Positions 1-5,339 of a stretch of DNA of 5,824 bases are shown piece by piece. Positions within the stretch are counted from its first letter, which is position 1, and each line of letters starts with the position of its first letter. The DNA lies in assembly GCA_030447005.1 (NCBI GenBank), contig JAUJME010000107.1, positions 1-5,824 of the forward strand, in the 5' to 3' direction. Source of the DNA: Solirubrobacteraceae bacterium (GTDB lineage: Bacteria; Actinomycetota; Thermoleophilia; Solirubrobacterales; Solirubrobacteraceae). Position numbers and translations under genes: made by a program. The notes beneath the pieces were generated by a model. That model searched no databases, was not told the DNA's origin, and saw only the letters and a list, made by a program, of their open reading frames with translations.

Positions 1-1
1 C

Positions 2-6
2 GAGGG
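2..6 (+). promoter_or_regulatory. Shine-Dalgarno for the FMN reductase gene
   Basis: GAGGG lies 9 nt before the ATG at 16, a normal spacing for a ribosome binding site. This is the only clear Shine-Dalgarno in the window. The triplets GAG GGC AAC TAG at 2-13 could be the last codons of an upstream gene. If so, the site would sit inside that gene's end and couple its translation to the reductase. Too little sequence is present to confirm the upstream gene. Confidence 0.5.
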
Positions 7-15
7 CAACTAGCG

Positions 16-570
16 ATGCGGGTGCTCGGCGTCTCCGGCAGCCTGCGCTCCGGGTCCCACAACACGCAGCTCCTGCGGGCGGCCGCCGAGCACATGCCGC
101 CCGGCGTGACCCTCGAGCTCCTCGAGGGCCTCGCCGCGGTCCCGCCCTACGACGAGGACGCCGACCGCGAGCCGGCGCCGCCCGCGGTGCGGGCGCTGCG
201 CGAGGCCTTCGCGGGCGCCGACGCGGTCCTGTTCGCGACCCCGGAGTACAACGGCTCGATCCCTGGACAGCTCAAGAACGGCCTCGACTGGGTGTCGCGG
301 CCGTTCGCCACCAACCCGCTGCGGCGCAAGCCGGTCGCGGTGGTCGGGGCGAGCACGGGGCTGTTCGGCGCGGTCTGGGCGCAAGCGGAGCTGCGCAAGG
401 TGCTCAAGACGATGGGCGCCAGGGTGATCGAGTCAGAGCTCGCGGTCCCGCTCGCACACGACGCCTTCGACGGCGCCGGCGGCCTGGCCACCGGCGAGCA
501 CGCCGAGGGGCTGCGCTCGGTGGTCGGCGCGCTCCACGTCGGGGCGGCGGAGCTCGTCGAGGCGGCGTAG
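16..570 (+). CDS. NADPH-dependent FMN reductase family flavoprotein
   Basis: This 184-residue protein has the flavodoxin-like fold of NAD(P)H-dependent FMN, quinone and chromate reductases. It would be a soluble cytoplasmic enzyme that binds FMN and passes electrons from NAD(P)H to flavin, quinones or other acceptors. The phosphate-binding loop GSLRSGSHN is at residues 8-16. The family signature PEYNGSIPGQLKNGLDW is at 76-92, and GASTGLFG, which normally contacts the flavin ring, is at 111-118. The length is typical of the family and the ends look intact. The ATG is supported by the GAGGG 9 nt upstream and by the beta-strand RVLGVSGS starting at residue 2. The phospholipase gene follows after 14 nt on the same strand, so some co-transcription is likely. 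The motifs do not separate FMN, quinone, azo or chromate reductase activity, so no symbol is given. Family assignment is firm; the substrate is unknown. Confidence 0.93.
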   Translation: MRVLGVSGSLRSGSHNTQLLRAAAEHMPPGVTLELLEGLAAVPPYDEDADREPAPPAVRALREAFAGADAVLFATPEYNGSIPGQLKNGLDWVSRPFATNPLRRKPVAVVGASTGLFGAVWAQAELRKVLKTMGARVIESELAVPLAHDAFDGAGGLATGEHAEGLRSVVGALHVGAAELVEAA

Positions 571-573
571 GCT
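568..573 (+). promoter_or_regulatory. -10-like box TAGGCT before the phospholipase gene
   Basis: TAGGCT fits the TANNNT pattern of -10 elements in GC-rich actinobacteria and stands 11 nt before the GTG at 585. Its first three bases are also the TAG stop codon of the reductase gene. No TTGACA-like -35 and no Shine-Dalgarno are visible. If used, transcription would begin about 4-5 nt before the GTG. The same hexamer precedes the glycosyltransferase gene. The chance that the stop codon produced the match makes this the weakest of the four boxes listed. Confidence 0.35.
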
Positions 574-584
574 TTGAACCCGAC

Positions 585-1529
585 GTGCGGGTGCTCTCGA
601 TCGACGGCGGCGGGATCCGCGGGCTCATCCCCGCGGTCGTGCTGGCGGAGATCGAGCGGCGCACGGGGCGGCGGGTGGCCGAGCTGTTCGACCTGATCGC
701 GGGGACCTCGACGGGCGGGATCCTGGCCTGCGCGCTCACCGCGCCGTCGGACGGCGACCCGTCGCTCCCGCGGTTCACCGCCGCGGAGCTCTCCGGCCTG
801 TATGAGACGGAGGGCCCGCGGATCTTCTCGCGCTCGCTGCTCAAGCGGCTCTTCTCCGTCGAGGGCTTCTTCGACGAGCGCTACGAGGACGACGGGCTCA
901 ACGGCGCCCTGCGCCGCTATCTCGGCGAGGCGCGGCTGCGCGAGGCGATCACGCCCGTCTTCGTCACCGCCTACGACATCGAGCGGCGGGCGGCGTTCTT
1001 CTTCCGCTCCGAGCGGGCCCGCCGCGACCTCGCCTACGACTTCGCGATGGCCGACGTGGCGCGGGCGACCTCCGCAGCGCCGACCTACTTCGAGCCCGTC
1101 GCGGTGACCGCGGCGTCGGGCGGGCCGGCCTACCCGCTCATCGACGGCGGCGTCTACGCCACCAACCCCGCCATGTGCGCCTACGCGGACGTCGTCCGCG
1201 CGCGCGAGCGGGTGGACGTGATGCTCTCCCTGGGGACCGGCCACCTGACCCGGCCGCTCGAGTACCGCGAGGTCCGCTGGTGGGGCCAGCTGCAGTGGGC
1301 GCGGCCGATCCTCGACGTGGTCTTCGACGGCGTGGCCGACACGATCGACTTCCAGCTCGCCCAGCTGCTCGAGGGCGGCTACGTGCGGTTGCAGACCGAC
1401 CTGCGGCGCGCGAGCGACGACCTCGACGACGCGAGCGAGGCCAACCTCGCCCGGCTGCGCGAGGAGGCCGAGGCGCTGATCGCGGCCCGCGACCGCGAGA
1501 TCGACGCGCTCTGCGCGCGACTCGCCTAG
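585..1529 (+). CDS. Patatin-like phospholipase
   Basis: This 314-residue protein belongs to the patatin/phospholipase A2-like family, which hydrolyses acyl esters of phospholipids with a Ser-Asp dyad. The glycine-rich oxyanion loop DGGGIRG is at residues 7-13. The nucleophile elbow GTSTGG is at 40-45, with catalytic Ser42. The family block ATSAAPTYF is at 161-169, and the DGG motif carrying catalytic Asp187 is at 187-189, inside LIDGGVYATNP. All catalytic elements are present, so the enzyme should be active. There is no signal peptide or membrane segment. The last 40 residues or so are charged and probably helical. The GTG start is chosen because the first beta-strand RVLSIDGG follows at once and little room exists after the reductase stop. 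Similar enzymes serve as effectors in CBASS defence, but no cyclase or other CBASS gene is here, so a general lipid acyl hydrolase is the safer call. The physiological substrate is unknown. Confidence 0.94.
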   Translation: MRVLSIDGGGIRGLIPAVVLAEIERRTGRRVAELFDLIAGTSTGGILACALTAPSDGDPSLPRFTAAELSGLYETEGPRIFSRSLLKRLFSVEGFFDERYEDDGLNGALRRYLGEARLREAITPVFVTAYDIERRAAFFFRSERARRDLAYDFAMADVARATSAAPTYFEPVAVTAASGGPAYPLIDGGVYATNPAMCAYADVVRARERVDVMLSLGTGHLTRPLEYREVRWWGQLQWARPILDVVFDGVADTIDFQLAQLLEGGYVRLQTDLRRASDDLDDASEANLARLREEAEALIAARDREIDALCARLA

Positions 1530-1540
1530 CGTGACGGCGC

Positions 1541-1672
1541 ACGCCGCTCGACGAGGCGCCCAACCTCCCCTCGCTGCTCGGCGCCCTCGAGCGCTCGGTG
1601 ATCGGCGAGCTCTACACCCGCTTGGAGCGCGCCGGCTTCGACGACCTGACGCCCGCGTCGGCGCCCGTCTTT
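1541..1672 (+). pseudogene. Possible 5' remnant of a MarR-family regulator
   Basis: The frame read from 1541 encodes 44 residues, ending at the TTT codon 1670-1672. It includes ALERSVIGELYTRLERAGF, then DDLTPASAPVF. This resembles the N-terminal helix of MarR-family regulators and the DLRPAHxxVF stretch just after it. The likeness stops at the Phe codon, whose last base is also the first base of the stop codon of the convergent glycosyltransferase. No wing or DNA-recognition helix follows, and beyond this point the frame is antisense to that gene. No ATG or GTG opens the reading at the expected place. The frame begins after a TGA at 1532, and its first plausible initiator is ACG at 1541, 8 nt after a TANNNT hexamer (TAGCGT, 1527-1532). 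A start codon decayed from ATG to ACG is one reading. Another is the GTG at 1531 followed by a frameshift. GTG at 1598 would give an 81-residue protein that is mostly antisense sequence. The resemblance is from memory of the family and is not a search result. Confidence 0.42.
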
Positions 1673-4011
1673 CACTCCGACTCGAGCGCGCTGCGCCCCG
1701 GCGGGTGCGGCGCGAGCACGACGGGCGCCGAGTGCATGGCGCGCAGGCGCACCTCGCGCCACGAGGTCCCCTCCTTGACGAGGGCGGGGGCGCCCATTGC
1801 CACCGCCGTCGCGACCTCGACCGCCTGGAGGATGATCCCGTAGCCGAGGGCGTCGGCCGCGCCGATCCCGTAGCCGCCGGTGAGCACGGCGACGCAGGCG
1901 GCCTGGAAGACGCCGAGGTTCGACGGGGTGAGGGGGAGCGCGGCGGTGACGTTGACCGCGAAGAGCACGGCCGCGGCGGCGCCGATGCCGGCGCGGTCGT
2001 CGAGCCCGAGGGCGGCGAGCAGGGCGTAGCAGGCGAGCCACTGCACCGCCCAGGCGGCGAGCTGGAAGCTCACCGCCACCGCGCCGAGCCGCGGACGGGC
2101 GAAGATCTGCAGGCCGGCCCGGACGCGCTCGAGCGCCGCTCGCGCGTGCGCCGCCCAGCGCGCGAGCCGGGCGGAGGCCGCCCGGCGGCCCGACCCGACC
2201 GCGGCGGGCAGGACGAGCACCGCACCCAGGACGGCGAAGGGCGCGAGCGCGTAGTAGACGAGCGCCTGCTGGCGGCCGGCGAACAGGCCGGCGGTCGCGA
2301 GCATCACCCCGCCGAGGATCCCCAGGGCGAGGAGGTTGAGCAGCGTCTGGGAGACGAGCGTGCCGAGGACGACGGGGAGATGCTCGCGCGGGCGCCCGAG
2401 CCGCCGGGCGACGATCAGCGCGCGCGACGGCTCGCCGAGCCGCGCCGGCAGCGTCGCCGACATCAGCACGCCGATGAAGGTGCCCTGGAGCGCATCGGCG
2501 AGCCGGGGGCGCGCCCGCGGCAGGGCGGCGCGCAGGATCGCGTGCCAGGCGACGGCGCGCAGGACCATCGAGGAGCACATCAGGGCGAGGGCGACGAGCA
2601 CCCACGACGGGCTCGAGCCCAGGAGGGCGTCGGCGATCCGGTCGGGCTCGACCCGCTGGAGCGCCGGCCACGACAGCGCCACCGCGCCCGCGGCCGCGAG
2701 CGCCAGTCCGGCCCGGCGAGCGGCGCGCCGGGCGCCGCCTGACCGCGCGCCCGCCGCTCGGGCGGGCGCCGGCTCGAGCGACGGCAGCCGCCGCGCGGGG
2801 ACCCGCGGCCGGAGGTCCGCCGGCCGCGCGCCGATCCGCACGGCTGCCCGCGCAAGCGCCCCGGCGGGCTCACCGATCGCGATCGCGTCCTCGTAGGCGG
2901 CGGCCACCTGGGCGGCGACCCGCGGCCACGCGTAGCCGCCGGCGGTGCGCGCCGCCTCGGCGCCCAGCGCGGGCGCCAGCCGGGCGTCGAGCGCCAGGTC
3001 GCGCAGCGTCGAGGCCAGCGCGCCGGCGTCGCCGCGGGGGACGAGCAGGCCGTCGCGGCCGGGGGAGACCACGCCGCGGTAGCCCGCGATGTCCGAGGCG
3101 ACGACGGGCGTCCCCGCCGCGAAGGCCTCCGTCAGCACCATCCCGAACGACTCCCCGCCCAGCGACGGGGCGGCGAGGACGTCGCTGGCCGCGAGCACCG
3201 CGCGCTTTCGCTCGTCCGAGACGCGGCCGAGCGCCTCGATCCCCGCCGGGTCGTCGACGAGCGGCGCGACCTCCTCCGGCGTGACGCCCACGAGCGCGAG
3301 GCGGACCTCGACGGGCAGCTCGTCGCGCAGGGCGGCGAACGCCCGCAGCAGCACGGGCAGCCCCTTGCGCTCGACGGCCTGGCCGACGAAGGCGATCCGC
3401 AGCGGCGCCCCGGCCGCGCGGAGGCGCGGAACCGGAGGCTCGGCCGGCACCGCCACCCCGTTGGGGATCACCCGGTAGGCGCCGCCGTAGAAGCGCCGGG
3501 CGGTCCACGCCGCGGCCTCCGACACCGCGATGCGGACCCGCAGCCGGTTGAGCTTGCGCCGCGCGCCGAGCAGGTTGGCGCCCGCGTGCGCGCCGGCGGA
3601 CTCCGAGAAGCAGTGGAAGGTCCCGACCAGCGGGGCGCGGGCGGAGGTCAGCGCGTCCCATCCGATCACCGGGGCGACCGGCTCGTGGACGTGCACGACG
3701 TCGTAGCGCCCCCGCCCGAGCTCCCGGCGCAGCGCGGAGACGGCGGACGGCGTCAGCGCGAGGTTCGACACGGCGCCGTTGGCCGGCCACCCGATCGTCC
3801 CGCCGAGCGCCACGAGGTTCTCCGGCCGCGGGCGCGGCTCGGGCCGGGCGCCGCGATGCAGGCGGGCGGCCCGGCGGCCGTCGGGGTCGAACGGCGCAAG
3901 GATCCGGACGTCGTGGCCCGCGGCCGACAGCTCGCCGGCCAGCGCCTCGATGTGCCGGGTGACGCCGCCGGGATAGGTCCAGGAGTACGGAGAGAGCAGG
4001 GCGACCCGCAT
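1672..4011 (-). CDS. GT4 glycosyltransferase fused to flippase-like membrane domain
   Basis: This 779-residue protein joins two domains. Residues 1-375 form a GT-B glycosyltransferase of family GT4, close to mycobacterial PimA in pattern: PYSWTYPGGVTRHI (8-21), HVHEPVAP (107-114), GTFH (130-133), RIAVSE (160-165), IPNGV (182-186), FVGQAVERKG (208-217). The EX7E donor-binding motif is Glu287/Glu295 in GGESFGMVLTE. An Arg/Pro/Ala-rich linker (about 376-432) leads to a polytopic membrane domain (about 433-742) of the LPG-synthase-TM/flippase-like family. It carries the family stretches LPARLGEPSRALIVARR (521-537) and PLTPSNLGVFQAA (693-705). Roughly seven to nine hydrophobic segments are visible. 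The likely role is transfer of a sugar, perhaps mannose, to a lipid at the cytoplasmic face, with the attached domain moving or binding that lipid. The substrate is inferred. The ATG fits the first GT-B strand MRVALLSPYS and a TAGGCT box 6 nt upstream. The gene converges on the phospholipase gene and lies 56 nt downstream of the GST gene. Confidence 0.93.
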   Translation of the reverse strand: MRVALLSPYSWTYPGGVTRHIEALAGELSAAGHDVRILAPFDPDGRRAARLHRGARPEPRPRPENLVALGGTIGWPANGAVSNLALTPSAVSALRRELGRGRYDVVHVHEPVAPVIGWDALTSARAPLVGTFHCFSESAGAHAGANLLGARRKLNRLRVRIAVSEAAAWTARRFYGGAYRVIPNGVAVPAEPPVPRLRAAGAPLRIAFVGQAVERKGLPVLLRAFAALRDELPVEVRLALVGVTPEEVAPLVDDPAGIEALGRVSDERKRAVLAASDVLAAPSLGGESFGMVLTEAFAAGTPVVASDIAGYRGVVSPGRDGLLVPRGDAGALASTLRDLALDARLAPALGAEAARTAGGYAWPRVAAQVAAAYEDAIAIGEPAGALARAAVRIGARPADLRPRVPARRLPSLEPAPARAAGARSGGARRAARRAGLALAAAGAVALSWPALQRVEPDRIADALLGSSPSWVLVALALMCSSMVLRAVAWHAILRAALPRARPRLADALQGTFIGVLMSATLPARLGEPSRALIVARRLGRPREHLPVVLGTLVSQTLLNLLALGILGGVMLATAGLFAGRQQALVYYALAPFAVLGAVLVLPAAVGSGRRAASARLARWAAHARAALERVRAGLQIFARPRLGAVAVSFQLAAWAVQWLACYALLAALGLDDRAGIGAAAAVLFAVNVTAALPLTPSNLGVFQAACVAVLTGGYGIGAADALGYGIILQAVEVATAVAMGAPALVKEGTSWREVRLRAMHSAPVVLAPHPPGRSALESE

Positions 4012-4017
4012 GGCGCG

Positions 4018-4023
4018 AGCCTA
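4018..4023 (-). promoter_or_regulatory. -10-like box TAGGCT before the glycosyltransferase-flippase gene
   Basis: On the minus strand TAGGCT is followed by six bases (CGCGCC) and then the ATG ending at 4011. A -10 element at this distance puts the transcription start on or next to the start codon, so the mRNA would be leaderless. No Shine-Dalgarno is visible in the 56-nt gap after the GST gene, and no -35 box stands at the usual spacing. The box suggests this gene can be transcribed separately from the GST gene. Confidence 0.5.
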
Positions 4024-4067
4024 AACGGGAATCCGGCCGGTCCCCCGCCTCGCTAACAGGCCTTCAA

Positions 4068-4691
4068 CTACGCGCGCGGCAGCGCATCCACGCGCTCGAT
4101 CCACGCCCGCAGGCGCGGGTAGCCCGCCCCGAGCGCCAGGCGCTCGACCAGGATGTGCTCGAAGCGCGGCGCGTCGGCGGGCGCCGCCGCCGCGGCGCCC
4201 CACTTCATGAACGGGAACGCGCAGAGGTCGGCGGCGGTGAGCGCCCCGCCGAGCACGTACGGGCCGTCGGCCAGCAGCCCCTCGAAGCGCTCGCGCGAGC
4301 CGCTGAGCTCCGCGCCGAGCCGCTCGATCCGCGCCCGGTCGGGCGCGGGTGCCGCCTCCTCGGCCTCGATCGCGTTGGGCGCCACCTTCCAGACCCGGTT
4401 GAACCACTCGATCAGCACGGCGCAGCGGGCGCGGGGCCCCGGCTCGCGCGGGTACAGGGGCGGGTCGGGCGCCAGCGCCTCGAGGCGGGCGATGATCGCC
4501 ATCGAGTCGACCACCACGTCGCCCCCGCCCAGCTCGGCCACCGGGACGAGGTCCTGCCCGGAGAGCGCGCGGATCGCCGAGCGGTCGGCCGGGTCGTGGT
4601 CGACCCACTCGACCGCCAGGCCCTTGTGCGCCGCGGCCAGGGCGACGCGCTCGACGTTCGTGGAGTGCGGGACGCGGTGGACGCGGAGCAT
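4068..4691 (-). CDS. Glutathione S-transferase family protein
   Basis: This 207-residue protein has the two-domain layout of cytosolic glutathione S-transferases. The N-terminal thioredoxin-like domain (about 1-78) holds HSTNVERVALA at 9-19, where Ser10 or Thr11 is the probable activating residue. It also has the cis-proline loop LVPVAEL (48-54, Pro50) and the gamma-glutamyl-binding pair Asp62-Ser63 in VVDSMAII. The helical C-terminal domain follows, with the helix-6 capping motif LTAADLCAFPF at 141-151. An alanine run at 166-170 is probably a surface loop. Length is normal for the family. The ATG at 4691 gives MLRVHRVPHS, which leads straight into the first strand; a GTG lies one codon upstream at 4694, and no Shine-Dalgarno separates the two. 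The frame stays open far upstream only because it runs antisense to the next two genes. Most actinobacteria make mycothiol instead of glutathione, so the real thiol partner is open. Confidence 0.9.
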   Translation of the reverse strand: MLRVHRVPHSTNVERVALAAAHKGLAVEWVDHDPADRSAIRALSGQDLVPVAELGGGDVVVDSMAIIARLEALAPDPPLYPREPGPRARCAVLIEWFNRVWKVAPNAIEAEEAAPAPDRARIERLGAELSGSRERFEGLLADGPYVLGGALTAADLCAFPFMKWGAAAAAPADAPRFEHILVERLALGAGYPRLRAWIERVDALPRA

Positions 4692-4717
4692 CACGCGAGA
4701 GGTATCGCACAGCGGCG

Positions 4718-4723
4718 TAGGAT
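4718..4723 (+). promoter_or_regulatory. -10-like box TAGGAT before the helical hypothetical gene
   Basis: TAGGAT ends 7 nt before the GTG at 4731, the spacing expected when transcription starts at the start codon. No -35 hexamer or Shine-Dalgarno is visible. It lies in the 39-nt spacer between two divergent genes. The opposite promoter, for the GST gene, must overlap or abut it: the best minus-strand candidate is GATACC at 4706-4701, which is a poor match. Confidence 0.5.
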
Positions 4724-4730
4724 CCGCGCC

Positions 4731-5300
4731 GTGGGCGAGGAGCCGCACCGGGTCCTGCAGGGCGAGGCCGTCGCGCTCGAGGGCGAGGCGTACGCCGCGC
4801 TGCTCGCCGGCGACGAGACGGCCGCCCGCGACGGCCTGCGCGCGGCGTCGGACCGCTACCGCGCCTCGTGGGAGGCCGCGCCGCCCACCGCCTACGGCCG
4901 GCTCGCCGGGATGCTCAAGGCGGCGATCCTCGCCGGCGAGGGAGAGACGGCGGCCGTCTACGTCCACTCCGCGATCGGCGACGAGCCGGGCTCGCCGACC
5001 GCGGCCTACGCGCTCGCCCTCGCCGCGCTCGTCCACGGCGACGAGGCGCTCGCCGAGCGCGCCGCCGCCGCGATGCGAGGGGGCTCGGACGCCTTCGACC
5101 GCGCCGCGGACGCGATCGCCGCCCTCGCGCGCGCCGACACCGCGGCCTACGCCGCCGCCATCGACGCCATCGTCGACGACTTCGAGGCCCGCGACGCCCA
5201 CCTCACCGGCGTGGCGATCGCCGACACCGCGCTCGCGCTCGAGCGCCTCGCCGCCGGCCGCGGGATGGCGGCCGGGCGGCGCTCGCCCCTGCTCCCGTAG
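4731..5300 (+). CDS. Alanine-rich helical protein of unknown function
   Basis: I do not recognise this 189-residue protein. It is acidic, rich in Ala, Leu, Glu and Asp, and looks helical throughout, with neither signal peptide nor membrane segment. Several paired-helix units with an Ala-Gly-Asp turn can be seen, for example AYAALLAGDETAARDGLRAA (about 20-39), ALAALVHGDEALAERAAAAM (about 87-106) and IAALARADTAAYAAAIDAIV. The pattern suggests a TPR-like solenoid that binds a partner and not an enzyme. The most specific-looking stretch is near the end: FEARDAHLTGVAIADTALAL, then ERLAAGRGM. The GTG start is supported by TAGGAT 7 nt upstream and by coding-type codon use from there on; the same frame stays open further upstream but only as antisense of the GST gene. 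It is divergent from the GST gene and 39 nt upstream of the heme gene. Codon bias and clean ends make it a real gene. Its function is unknown. Confidence 0.82.
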   Translation: MGEEPHRVLQGEAVALEGEAYAALLAGDETAARDGLRAASDRYRASWEAAPPTAYGRLAGMLKAAILAGEGETAAVYVHSAIGDEPGSPTAAYALALAALVHGDEALAERAAAAMRGGSDAFDRAADAIAALARADTAAYAAAIDAIVDDFEARDAHLTGVAIADTALALERLAAGRGMAAGRRSPLLP

Positions 5301-5315
5301 CCCGGGCCGGGGGCA
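5290..5315 (+). terminator. Weak hairpin over the stop codon of the helical gene
   Basis: TGCTCCCG (5290-5297) can pair with CGGGGGCA (5308-5315), giving eight pairs with one G-U and a 10-nt loop that contains the TAG stop. No T-run follows, so it is not a classical intrinsic terminator. In DNA this GC-rich such a stem may be chance. It sits just upstream of the ChdC promoter box. Confidence 0.2.
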
Positions 5316-5324
5316 CCGCCGCCG

Positions 5325-5330
5325 TATCCT
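5325..5330 (+). promoter_or_regulatory. -10-like box TATCCT before chdC
   Basis: TATCCT ends 9 nt before the ATG at 5340 and fits the TANNNT -10 pattern. Transcription would start within about two bases of the ATG. No -35 hexamer is visible and no Shine-Dalgarno precedes the ATG. It implies that the heme gene is transcribed on its own even though the preceding gene is only 39 nt away. Confidence 0.5.
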
Positions 5331-5339
5331 GTCGGCCAC

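Noticed and set aside
2..13. C-terminal codons (Glu-Gly-Asn-stop) of an upstream gene
   Set aside because: Only three sense codons are visible, too few to call a gene. It is mentioned under the Shine-Dalgarno entry.
147..1244. Long minus-strand open frame opposite the reductase and lipase genes
   Set aside because: Its translation is Arg/Gly/Pro-rich low-complexity sequence with no family motif and spans two well-supported + strand genes. It is a GC-bias shadow.
585..1529. Patatin-like lipase as a CBASS (CapV) defence effector
   Set aside because: No CD-NTase cyclase, Cap2/Cap3 or other defence gene is in the window, and the neighbours are housekeeping-type. The catalytic motifs alone do not separate CapV from ordinary patatin lipases.
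1535..1589. Inverted repeats in the convergent gap as a bidirectional terminator
   Set aside because: CGGCG/CGCCG (1535-1546) has a 2-nt loop. The GAGGCGCC/GGCGCCCTC pair (1553-1588) has a bulge and a 19-nt loop. Neither is followed by a T-run, and such repeats are common by chance at this GC content.
1598..1843. An 81-codon + strand ORF starting at GTG 1598 as a complete small gene
   Set aside because: Its first 25 codons belong to the MarR-like stretch, but the rest is antisense to the 3' end of the glycosyltransferase gene, with no domain and unnatural composition.
1531..2742. A + strand open frame of about 400 codons from the GTG at 1531
   Set aside because: Almost all of it is antisense to the membrane domain of the glycosyltransferase and its composition is unlike a protein. 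Only the first 140 bases hold anything, and in a different frame (the MarR remnant).
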